A model generated the notes under the pieces. The model saw nothing but the letters and a program-made list of their open reading frames with translations. It was not told the origin of the DNA and did not search any database. This document shows, piece after piece, positions 37,094 through 48,500 of a stretch of DNA of 64,000 nucleotides. The position numbers and the translations under genes are program-made. The DNA is from Nymphaea colorata (lineage: Eukaryota > Streptophyta > Magnoliopsida > Nymphaeales > Nymphaeaceae). The first letter of the stretch is position 1. Each line of letters starts with the position of its first letter. The stretch covers positions 1-64,000 of the forward strand of contig NC_045148.1 in NCBI RefSeq assembly GCF_008831285.2, read 5' to 3'.

Positions 37094-39798
37094 TTACATA
37101 TTTGAACCCCCAAGTTGATTTTCGCTATGAATTGGCAAATCTTGATGATCACTTAAATCACTGGCCCACAGATCAATTGGAGAAGCATCCAAACTTTGCT
37201 TCAAATTCACTCCCCAAAGGTCAGCAACATCCTGCTCTTCAGTATGAAGATCAATAGCATTCATGTAGAGAACGTCAGAACTAGCACAGCCTTCACCAGA
37301 AAAGACAGAAGCATCCAACATCTCATTATGGTTGACGACAAGAGCATTTGAATCCTGTGTCAAGCTTGCCAAGATGGCCTCCATTGATGCATCTTCAGGA
37401 GTGGAGACGATGTAATCAACTATGTAGTCACTTCTATCTGCATCATCATTCAATATACTCTTTCCCTTCAAACTAGAAATGTCGGACTCAAAAGTTGGCA
37501 AAGCAGTAACGTCGTATTTGTCCTCATCTTCTTTCTTCGGCAGAAGATTACTGCCTGAAACAATACTGCCCTGTCTTGCTTCTCCATCAGTACCGAGACC
37601 ATCCTTGGGAACCATAACTGGTAAAACAGATTCACAAAACTCTACACCAGCATTAATCTCTAAATCAGACAACTCGAGGGATGAAGAAGAATCTTCAAAC
37701 TTGTATTCCAGAAGTTGTCTTTCCATAGATGGACAAAGAGAAGTTTCGTCCGTTTGTTGGCTGGTGGGCAAACTTTTTCTCCCCTGAGATGGGAGTTTTC
37801 GATCTTTCTGACGCAGAAACAGGTGGGTTAAAAGTTTTGGGTTCACAAATGCCTTAGCCAAGAAGGTAAGCATCTGCTTCTGTCGCTCCTCTGTCGCTTG
37901 AAGCCGGTGATTCAAGGATTTTATGTGAGTGTTGGTCAGCTGTTGTTGCTCGCTTAGTTTCCTGACCTCTTGCATCAACGCATCTTTATCTCTTTTTAGC
38001 ACTTCCACCTGAGCTTCCGTATCAGTCTTTTCCAATTCTGTGCACGTTCCTGAACGCCCAGGTTGGTGAGCCTGAGATGACCTGCGCCTGCGGATATTCC
38101 TTAATAAATGCCTCTGGCCTTGAAGAAAATCCTCATGGGCAAACTCCCAACGTTCTGTATCAATCTTACGAAAACCCTGATGCCAGAAACTCACATAAAT
38201 CTTGAGAACAGAGACAAACAGAAAATTCTCCGGTTTTTAAATTGCAAATGATAAAAAGCCAGCTAAGGAAAAAGAATATAAATCGAGCTTCCTTGCTAAT
38301 ATATCCATGCTTTGCGAGCAGCACTTCAGGACAAAATCTGCAAGTAAGACTTTCACTACTGGAGAGCATAAATGACATGCTAAACTTTTTGTATATCCAG
38401 AAGAAACATACCATTACTGGCATCAAGCATGAATTAGAACCCGAAGTCTGCATGTGGTATCAACCAAAGCCAGTTGCAGTAAGGTGTACATTTTTTCAGA
38501 ACGGGCATGATGATTCAAGTTTTACGTTTATGGATGAGGCAGGACGAAAGTGAGGTACCTTATGACCTTTAAAATGATAAATCTGCAGGTAATGGTGATT
38601 TTGAGAAAAGAAAAATGCAACTCGATCGGTTTTCGCTCAACAATGCAAATGCAAAGCCTAGCCGTTAGGATCTGCAACAATTACGAAAGAAAATTGTACC
38701 GCAAACTGATGATTGTGGACAAGAAAGCCAAAAAAAAAGTGATACCCTCAGATCCATCTATAATAACATTCTGCTGTTGTGCAATAATATATTGCGTTCA
38801 TTATGAGGTGGCCAACTTGCATAATGGCTGCCAAAAAATGTACATTTTCAGTACCGAGTTTGTGATGGCTGAATCCGAAGAGAAAAGTTGCCGAGAATGC
38901 GATTCGCCTAGACGTATAAAGGAAAACTTCATGTCCCCCTTTTGCTAGTAAGCCATCATTTTCCTTTCATCCCTTACTGGAATAATTTCCAACCACTACA
39001 AAAAAGCAACGGGATAAAATTGAAATATAATTTGTTTTTAAATTTTCTTATGTGTCTCAATCTACCTAAAACTGATGCTCTCTGTTTCTTTAGCATGAAA
39101 AAAAAAAAAGTAACGTTCTGATACACCACTTAGTTCTCAAAAATACGAAGATACCAAGTTCAAGTAACTAAGCATGCCATGCTGCCTTCATCATCACCAC
39201 TTTACTTACCAGATAAAGAAAACTGTACGCGTCTTCCTTCCCCATGAAGCTTTCAGACACACAAACTATTTATCAATTATCATACAGGACGAACCATTAA
39301 AAAATAACCAGTTACATTACATAAAGAGCCCTCTACACCCACAATCGGAAAAAAGGTCCCCCAATAAGAAGGTACATCGACCAAGCAAAGATATTTAAAA
39401 AAAAAAAAACAAGAGAAAGAGAAAGAAGTACGCCATCAACATCCCTGCATTACATGCAGAAATCGATCAAGTGGTAAACAGAGATGGCAAAACTAAAAAA
39501 AGAATATACACACATAGGTGTTGAGTTGGCGAATGAAGCTCGAGAAGTTCCCGTGTTTGAAGTGACGGGGGAGCACGCTTATAGAGAACTGGACGGCATC
39601 CCAGACCACGAAGCTCCTCCCGTCGGGGCTCCACGAGATCACGGAGTCGAGGGAGCCGTCTTCCACCAGATCGTACGTCTTAGTGAGGAACGGCGGGACA
39701 GGGGGCAACTGAAGGGACTCAAACGGCCGAGGACGGAAGCTGGAGTTGGGCACATCTTCGGCGGCGGACACGTCGGATTCCGGCGAGGCAGAGCCCAT
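37094..39798 (-). CDS. Class A heat shock transcription factor, probably HsfA3-type (two exons, 455 residues)
   Basis: Exon 1 is 39798-39514 and exon 2 is 38176-37094, joined in phase 0 inside the DNA-binding domain between QLNTY and GFRK, the conserved Hsf intron site. Residues about 35-127 are the winged-helix domain ([44 protein letters not shown]). The HR-A/B coiled coil (about 149-209, with [13 protein letters not shown]) has the long spacing of class A, allowing trimer formation. A basic patch ([13 protein letters not shown]) may be the nuclear signal. The acidic, tryptophan-bearing C terminus ([19 protein letters not shown]) fits AHA activation motifs. [10 protein letters not shown] and [13 protein letters not shown] recall HsfA3, but the subgroup is uncertain. 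An ATG at 39876 would add 26 residues, but a TATA box sits only five bases before it, so 39798 is preferred. Confidence 0.9.
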
Positions 39799-39879
39799 CC
39801 CTTCTCCAAAGAAGCCCAAGGGAAAAGGCCTGATTACAGAAGAAGATCGCTCCGGCCTGCACGAGAAGGCGGGCATTCA

Positions 39880-39887
39880 ATTTATAG
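39880..39887 (-). promoter_or_regulatory. TATA box of the heat shock factor gene
   Basis: The minus strand reads CTATAAAT at 39887-39880. Transcription would start about 30 bp downstream, near 39850, before the ATG at 39798 and after the ATG at 39876. Confidence 0.6.
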
Positions 39888-39989
39888 TTGCGCGTCGCCG
39901 TTGCCGCCATTCTTCGGCAACGTGGAAATGGGTCTGAAAATCTCATTTCTTACACGAAGGACTCCGATTCTTTCGCGGAAAGATACTCA

Positions 39990-39997
39990 TTCTAGAA
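39990..39997. promoter_or_regulatory. Heat-shock-element-like palindrome
   Basis: TTCTAGAA is a perfect TTCnnGAA pair, the core of a heat shock element, about 105 bp upstream of the TATA box. A more loosely spaced TTC...GGAA group lies nearby (39968-39980). Two perfect units are fewer than the three usually needed for strong binding, so control by Hsf proteins is inference. Confidence 0.4.
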
Positions 39998-41804
39998 AAG
40001 CCCCCATCGTTCTCAAATTTTCTAATAGTCTCTTTTGTTAATCTTATTTAGAATGAACCCTTTTTTCTTTCATATCCATAAATAATCCAAGTACTGAGCA
40101 CCATACTTTTGCAGATTCAGACAGCTCAAGCGAGTGATAGGATTGGGCCGTAAAGGCCTAAACATGAAAGTTGGACCTCAGGCCTTTTTTTTTTTTTTTG
40201 ACAATGTCAAAGTTCTAAGTCTTCATGAAGTTGGAGACCACTTAGTTGTACATAAAAATAAAGAGTATGTCTGATTTCTTCCTCAATTTTAACTAGTTTT
40301 TTCTAATTAAAGCAGATTATATGTTATGGCTTCTAGCAAGACTCCATGCATTAAGGATTGCAAATGATTAAAATGCCCTGAAAGACCCCTCCCCCATACA
40401 AGAACAAAAATGAAAATTAAAAAAAAAAAACATTATAAAATTATCAAAATGTCATTTTATTACGTGGGACCATGTTTTCCTAAGTTAACGACATAACACG
40501 AAAAATGTCTTTCCTTCCCAACATCAACTTCCTAGGTGCGGATCAGAAAATCCAAAAGTATTAAGCGCATTTTATAACTTTGTCTTGAGTATGGATTAAT
40601 TTGAAATATCTTGTTCTCTTCCTCAGCCGACTTAAGTAAAAAAGTTCTCCTTCTGACATTTACTATCACCATTTAGACCGCGTCGCTTTAACTTGCTGGG
40701 TAAGCAACAAACGCTACGCCTTCACGTCAGCTGGGTGGGGCGCCTCTCTCTCGCGCTCGATAAGCAAAACCCAGTTCTGCGATTGGAAGAACCGTTGAGC
40801 ATATATGATCTACATGCCTTCTCGTTCAAATCGGCACCCCAATCTGCCAATCTTGTTGCCTCTATCACACATTAATTGATTGTATTTGGAGAACAGAAGA
40901 AATCACCATTTCGAGAAGAAACGAGTATGTTTTGGAGCGTATTCCAGGAACAAGGTAGAGACTCTGCTATTTTCATGGTTTCTTTGATTTACAATTGCAA
41001 GGGTTTGGCCAGTTCTGAGATTCTTTTTTTTTTTTTGGTATCTTGAAAGTTAAAGGAAAGATAATTGCGCCCTGGTTGCACCAGGAAGTTTCACTCCATA
41101 AAATCCCCCTGAGGTTTCCAATAAGAATTTGAACGAATTCTTACCTTACATTGAGAGTATAGGCATCAAATTTTGAGTGTTAAACCATTTGTGTGCCACA
41201 CGCACCACATAGATCATAAACACCATACGCGAACTAGACTCATCCATCTGATTTTGTTAGACCAGATGGTTACGAAGTCTGTATGTTAAAAAAGATTGTC
41301 TCTGCCCACTGTTGAGAATAAAAATAGTCGGCTTAAAAAGTAATTTGGTTTTTTCTCTTTGATTTCATGGTGTAATTTGTCTAATTTCACCTTATCAAAA
41401 GTTACTTCACACGTTCATATATCAAAAGTCATTTATAATCTTTATGTTTTTCATGTTAGTTCGATACAAACTGTTCTTTGTTGGAAACACTTTACCCGCA
41501 AACAAAAGGATGCTTAACCAATTAAATTTTTTAAGCTGTTGGTTTTGCTATTACTCAGAAGAGAAACATTAAAAACACCTAAATTAACATATCCTCTTTA
41601 CCGAATCGGTTATGCGACCACACTTACAAGGTCATAACACAGTAAATTATATACTTAAAATACTTACATCGGCTTGAGACAAACGACTGCAACATAACAT
41701 CTCGCTCATCCGAGAACCACCGTACTTGTCAAAATCTTTCTTATTATTCACATGGGTATCCGACGGCAGCATGCACAGGCACTTTAGTTAGTTGAGCGGC
41801 ATAA

Positions 41805-42105
41805 GAACCAAGTCGAGCTCAAGCTCGAGTTGGCACATAAACTGAGTCACATAAACTGAGTCGAGCTCAAACTTGGCCTGCTTGAGTTCAACTCAACTAC
41901 AAAAAATCGAGCTCAAACTTGACTCATTTAACTCATTTAAGCATTAACTCGTTTCACGTTAACTCATGTAAGCAAATTCGTTTAACTCGTGCAAGCATTA
42001 GCTATGTAACTCATTTTCGTTTATAAACGACTTGAGCATGAGCCGAGTTTCTTCGAGCAAGTTCGAGCCTAGCCTGAGTTCGTTGTGCAGCCCTACCATA
42101 ACAAT
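41805..42105. repeat. Dispersed repeat rich in GAGCTC/CTCGAG and AACTCGTT motifs
   Basis: Repeated short words (CGAGCTCAA, AACTCATTTAA, TTTAACTCGTG, ACTGAGTC) form a simple-looking block ending GTTCGTTGTGCAGCCCTACC. Similar blocks are widespread in plant genomes. Exact ends are unclear. Confidence 0.5.
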
Positions 42106-42944
42106 TTTCAGATCTTTCTATCCATAAATTTGTTGCCATAAAAAATAAAAGGAGTAAATTGATTGGTGCTCCTTTTGCACTTCATGAAGTTCGTGTATTA
42201 AGGAAAGCAGAGAGACGAAGCAAATATGTAACCATATATTTGTATAAAATCATTGATAACGTGAATGACGGTAAGAGGTGCCAACATGGGATTTGCCCAC
42301 ATTCACATTAAACAAAGGGATCCTACATCAGGCATCCAGGAGCCTGATACAAAATATAATTCCATTTACAGGTGAAGGAGACGATTGCTGGGACTTAACT
42401 TCCATCTGCTTCAAGCATCTCTTCCTTGCTTCTTTGCAACTGGAGGACTGCCCGAAGGTGACGTGCAGGTATATACAAGAATAAACTGCCATGGTTCAGA
42501 AATGAGTACTAAAATAATAATCTACCAAAGCAAATAAAATAATCTGTCAAAAACAAACATCAAAAGAGTATGATTTGGGTTCCGTGACCCAAATTCAGTA
42601 ACTTTCAAGTGTCCGCCTCTCAGAACAATCACCAATCTTGTACTAGATGCAGAAAATGTTTACATGACTGTTGATTATGACAAAGACCCTTAAAATTCAA
42701 GGCCATGTGTTCAATAATTGAAGACTGGTGAAAGGGACAAGCAAATGATGACCAACGAATGTCAAATAGAGTCTCAAGCCATACTAATTCGGGAAAAAAG
42801 AAGAAAAGCACATTACCTGATTTCATCGTCTGGTTGAAGATCTAATCTGCGAGTTAATTTTCTAAAGAAAAATTAATGGACATTTTGCAAATTTTCTTTC
42901 AGGAGTTCCAACCTTCAGGTAAGTTGGTCGTAGCTCTGTATTGC

Positions 42945-45486
42945 TTATCCTGGTGTTGAAGGCTTGATTAGTGGCTTCAAAGATTCCATGACGCTAGCGA
43001 AAGAAGGCCGTTTCCAGGGCTCACTGCAAAATCAGAACCATATGAGCCGTAGGTTACAGAAAACCTAACCAACTGGGTGAACAGTAAGGTTCACAGCTAC
43101 TTGCTTGGCAAAACAGGACTCGATTATGGATGCCACTTTGGGATTGACGTAGCTAGGAATTTGAAGCCTTCTGTTTTGAAAACCGACAGCTGCCACCACC
43201 TACACATGGCAAATTTATCAGGAACAACGAAGGGGACTAGCATGTAAACAGGCCTAGCATAATAACAAGTTAAACCTCAATCGGGTTAAGCAGCATCGTG
43301 TTTCACACGGAACAGGAAAGGTACTAATAGTGTATAATTTGCTCATTTTAACATAACTAGAATCAGAACAACCAGGGCGGAGCTAAGAATTTTTTGTCGC
43401 AGGTGCTGAAATATAGTTTCAAAAACAGGGGCCAAAATATAAATCTTTAAATTTTTTTATATAGGTAATAATAAAATTGTAAAAATTTACAAGTAAAATT
43501 TTGATTTTTTAAAATCCAAGGGGAAGCCATGGCCCCTGCCTCCACCCCTGAGAAGAACGAAGCATGATCATTGAATAAAGAAAACTCTAAAGATTAATCT
43601 GTCAGACTTGCAATTCCACACGTAGGTGAATTTTCTTCAAAAGGACCTATCCACATCCCACTGGAATCATCACTGGAGCACAATGCATTATGCCGATATC
43701 CACCAACAGAACCGGAAGAAAAAACAAGTGGTGATAAAAAAAAAACAAACAAGAGAATGTAACTGCAGCTCACCATAGATTGAGCAGTATATGATATTGA
43801 GAGCTTTATCAAAAGAGCTTCCTAAGTGATGCGCCATTGTTTTTCTGATCTTAGAAAGAAAGTAAGAGAGAAAGAGAGAGAGGCATTCGACCATTGTCAT
43901 AACTATTCAAACCTGTGCTGGATTCAAACTACTCCACGGCTGTTGCATTGTTACAAGCTCCCACAGGATGACACCAAAACTGTAAACATCACACTTCTCA
44001 TTTGACGGCTCATCACGAAGTACTTCTGGGGCCATCCATTCAGGCTGTCCAAATTTAAGGTGATGGAAAGTATTAGTGAACCCAATTGAAAACTGCAATT
44101 GGACAATACTGAAAGAAATGAAAAAAGCTTACAGTTCCAGCAGTTGACTTTGAAGAGAGGAACGTATTGGCCTTCAAACGGGAAAGGCCAAAATCACATA
44201 CCTGACCATTACACAATAAATAGCTGCATGAGAAGTGACAATATGGCATTTGATTAAAGCAGACAGAAAGAAAAAATTCAAGTTGCTTTTTACTGGACAC
44301 AACGTTCTTCTGAATAATCATTCATAATTTTAAAGATCAGGAAAAGAAATGCATGTGTATGTATATGTACGTAATGCAAGCACCCCTACATTTATAAAGC
44401 CACAAGAAGACATAGGAACATGCTGCAAAGAACCTACGATACTCTTAAAGCTCCGTAGCAAACTAGTAGTTTTTAGCTAACGACCTTCTAATGAATATGA
44501 AATTCTTAAATTTGCACATCTCAGAAAATGCACTGAGATGATACGCCTAAGAGAAAAGGAACTACTGGAACAAACAGATGATATGCAGAAAATAGAAAAG
44601 AGTCTAATCCTTCATCTTAATGAAATGCCCTCATCTTCAATGAAGACCAAATTTAAATTGAACAACCCTCAAAAACAGTGTCACCAATATAACCCAGTAT
44701 CAGAGCATATCACATATCGTGCCACCACCTTGCCTATATGTTACAAGACCAATATAGGTTTTTCCAATTTTATTATTTTCTAAAAATCAATTTAAAATAT
44801 ATTAAATTATTCTTTATGTTCATAAAATGAAAAAAAATAAAGCAATATGAGCTGATGCATAACAATATGTATTGGCTGATGTCTTATTGGTGAGAAAACC
44901 GATATGGCGCCAAACACCGTCAACATCGCTACAAGTTCTGAATTTGGCAGGCATGTGTGATATATATATAGAGATATATATTGAATTTATTAGATGGTGG
45001 ATGTTGCCAGATGACCAAAAATTATAAGTCTGTTGCTGAATGCACCATACACTCTTGCTAAAAGCACCATGAAGGCATGAACCATTCTTGCACCATGAAG
45101 GCATGAACCATTCTTGCACCATAAACCATCACTAATGCACCTGTGTCGACATTTTTTAACGACAAATTTTTAATTTTGAGCCATTTCGCATCCAATATCT
45201 TTGAACTCACGCTTATATATAGAAAAATTAGTAAGTACAAGACCCTAAGGTGCGATATTCATAAGGAATCATCTTGGTCGTTGATTTTCCTAGATGAATA
45301 GATAAGAGAAAATCAAGGAGAAAAAAGAGCTAGGGTATTTTAGTTATCGAGGATTAATTAACAACTTTTTCTCCTTGATTTGCTCTTAGTTTCAGTTATC
45401 CATCTTGAAAAGTTCAATGGCCAAGATGATTCTTTACGGGTCTCGCACTTACCAATCTCTCTCTTTCTCTCTCTCTCCCTCTCTAT

Positions 45487-45518
<32 letters not shown>

Positions 45519-48500
45519 ATATATATATATTACTCCATCCCTCAGTATTTAAACGAGTTGGCTACGTAAAACAAAAATACACTTTAAACGCCACCAGTTA
45601 TGTGCCATATGCTTCCTCAACAAGGTACACCATAACTCCAGAATGCTCCTTCTTTAAGAGATTGTGGAACATGATAAAATCATTGTCAACTAATGGTGCC
45701 AAACTCCAGTCTATTTTGCAACCTGGTTCGTAACCCTTTCAAGGTGCCAAACTGAAGCAAACAGTTGACAGGTTGGTGTTGGATTGAGTTGTTCTAATTC
45801 TCAAACTCAGGGCCTCCTAACATTCTAAGACACTATTCTCTAAATAAGATCAATTGCAACATGACCAAATCTGACTAGATTTTTGAGAGAGACTGATGGT
45901 CATCTCATACTATCATGTGTCATCTTTCATATCCTTTGTTTATAGGGCATAAAAGTTGGCTATAGGATAGATTGAGATTCATTAGTCTGGATATACAAGG
46001 ATCATGCTGCGATATACAGTTAATCCATGTGCAGCAGCACTCAAATCATCAAAATGCATAAAAAAAAAGAACACCGAAAATATTTAGCCTCTGTTTGATA
46101 TAGCATACAAATACAATTAATCCATGTGCAGCAGTGAAATCAGGTGTAGGACAAAGAGCAGCAAAAGAAGCATATGTCATTTTAACTGGAACGTTATACA
46201 GTAATCTTATTCCCATGCTTCTTTGAATACCTTGACTGTCCATTTCTTATCCACTAAGAGATTTGGGGACTTCAAATCTCGATGCACAATTGGAGGACTA
46301 CGTCGATGCAGATAATTCATCCCCTTTGCCTACAAACAAACCACAAGAAAAAGTTTGTGCACTCAGAAAAAATTCCAGAATCAAAAAAAGGTACTAAGCA
46401 TTTTGTTCTGGAAATAGTGATTTCCAACAAAATCATAGAGCAACTGGCTTGCGGTGCATTATCCAATCCAAATGATAGAGCAATCGGCTTGTAGTACAGT
46501 GTATGCACCCCTCCACCCCACAACAAACAACCCAAAAAAAAATTCCTTTTTTATTGAAAGACAAACCACATCAAATGCCATGTTGAGTCGACGTCTCTCA
46601 TCCAGTGACTCTCTTGCACCAGGCCTATGTATAAGCTTGTACAAACTGCCTCTGCAGTTATTAAGACAGGCATTTAAATTGACATTAAATGGATATTCCT
46701 TTTCTCAATTGAAAAAAAACTGTGATAAGTGAGAACCTTGACAAAAATTCTGTGACAATAGACAAGTTTGGGGGCTGGGTCACAGCTCCCATGAAAAGAA
46801 CAATGTTTGGATGTCGCAGACGCTTCATAATCACAACCTGGAAGAAAATGATATAGAGTGTCCAATATTAGAAAAAACAGGAAATGGGAGACATTATCCA
46901 CCGTAGAGGGACATTATTGTACTTTGAAACATCTTGAATGAAAAAATCTAGCTGCAAGTATATGATGGGTAAATTAATAGGAGAAAGGAGAAAAGAATAA
47001 AGAACCAAATCAACTGCAAGCATGATGGGTCCACAAAAGAAAGGACATCAAAGAACCGAATACCATACAGGATCAATTCATGAAAAAGACTTGCTGTGAA
47101 AGGAGGAAGCAAAAAATGTTTGTCACAGTTTCTAATTTTGTCCTGGGAACAGAAATACTTCCAACGCAATTTATTAACATTGTCCTGGGGAACAAAGTAC
47201 TTCTACCATGACTTTATAATTTATACTATAATGACTTTAGTAGCCAAAAGCATCCCGAGGACCTACACAGATCCCTTTACAACCAGGCAGTAGCACCTAA
47301 GCAGACCACGTAGGCTGAGCATCCAGTAAACTGGAAAATGAATTTTTTTCATCTCTTTGCTTCTTTGCCTACATTTTTCCTTCCCCCCAAATCTCCCCTC
47401 CCTTCCAAAACCCTTCATCTTTGTCTACCTTTTCTTCCCCTTCATAGTCAACATCATCATCATGCTCTTCTTCTTCTTCCTCCTACTCCTTACTATTTAT
47501 ATACTGTTACCCTGAATATATTTAGTTACTGTTACTGTCATGTATTTGTTTGCTTCATATATACTGCTAGAAAATGCTGCATATATGTACACTGTCACTT
47601 TTATATATAATGTTTAAAGTTTTAACAATGTATCTGCATACAATTTACTGTTAATATGCATGTCGATGTTTTGACACTTCAATATTAGTCATTGTGATTC
47701 AGATATGTTTAATTTTATCTCAATATTGTGTAACTCATACCCTTTACAGAACTTGTTTAGATTATGTTGGCCCGCCTAGCGCTTTCAGCTACATACATAA
47801 TAACCAAGGAAAGTCATCATGACCCCCAATTCTACAAAGAAGCAATACTGCAGCGGTTCAAAAATATGTCATCTGTAAAAGATGGTCTCATGGTTGGTCG
47901 AAAGAATATCCTGAGAACTTCATATGCTTGGAGCCTTGAACTGCTTAAATGAATTAATTCTTATTGGATTTGAATGTCAGATTTTTCTGTCATAGAAGTT
48001 AAGACAAAAAATCAAGACAACCAAGAAGGCTTCATGTTAGACTGCACTTGATAGGCAATAGGAACTATGACCATGAATACTGATTCCCCTACTTATGGAC
48101 ATTACCTTTGCATCATGCCAATGTCCCAAATTGTTGGTTTTTAGAGTGTATAATTTCTGTATCCAAAAACACTGTCATCCAGGCATTGCTTCTTCCCAAG
48201 GATATTGTTGAATATGCTGGATCACTTGACAAAAGCTTTCTGTTTCCAGCTGGATTTCACGCAAGGGCACCTTTCCATAAATCACTCTCTGCTGTTGCAG
48301 AGAAAAGCAGATCAGAGCTACTTGCATTTATCACTCTAAGCAAAAAGAGTATCAGTTCCAACCAATATTTGACTGGGACCGCAACCATGAAGTCATCCTA
48401 ATACCAACAATTGACCAATTTTCAGAATCTGAATGGGTCCTAATTTTATATTCCTCAAATCAATCCCATTTAAAATCCAAAGAACAGGGATACACTTTTT

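Larger units (their letters stand above)
39888..42944. other. Intergenic between the heat shock factor and CTR1
   Basis: It holds the heat shock factor promoter, a GC-richer patch at 40690-40930 with a CT-rich run, and a CTCGAG/GAGCTC-rich repeat at 41805-42105. 42105-42944 probably includes the CTR1 3' untranslated region. No complete gene is recognised. Confidence 0.5.

Noticed and set aside
39799-39876. 26-residue extension of the heat shock factor
   Set aside because: The ATG lies five bases after a TATA box, so it is unlikely to be transcribed. It remains possible if another promoter is used.
45064-45122. Possible CRISPR-like array of short repeats
   Set aside because: Copies are directly adjacent with no spacers, in a plant intron.
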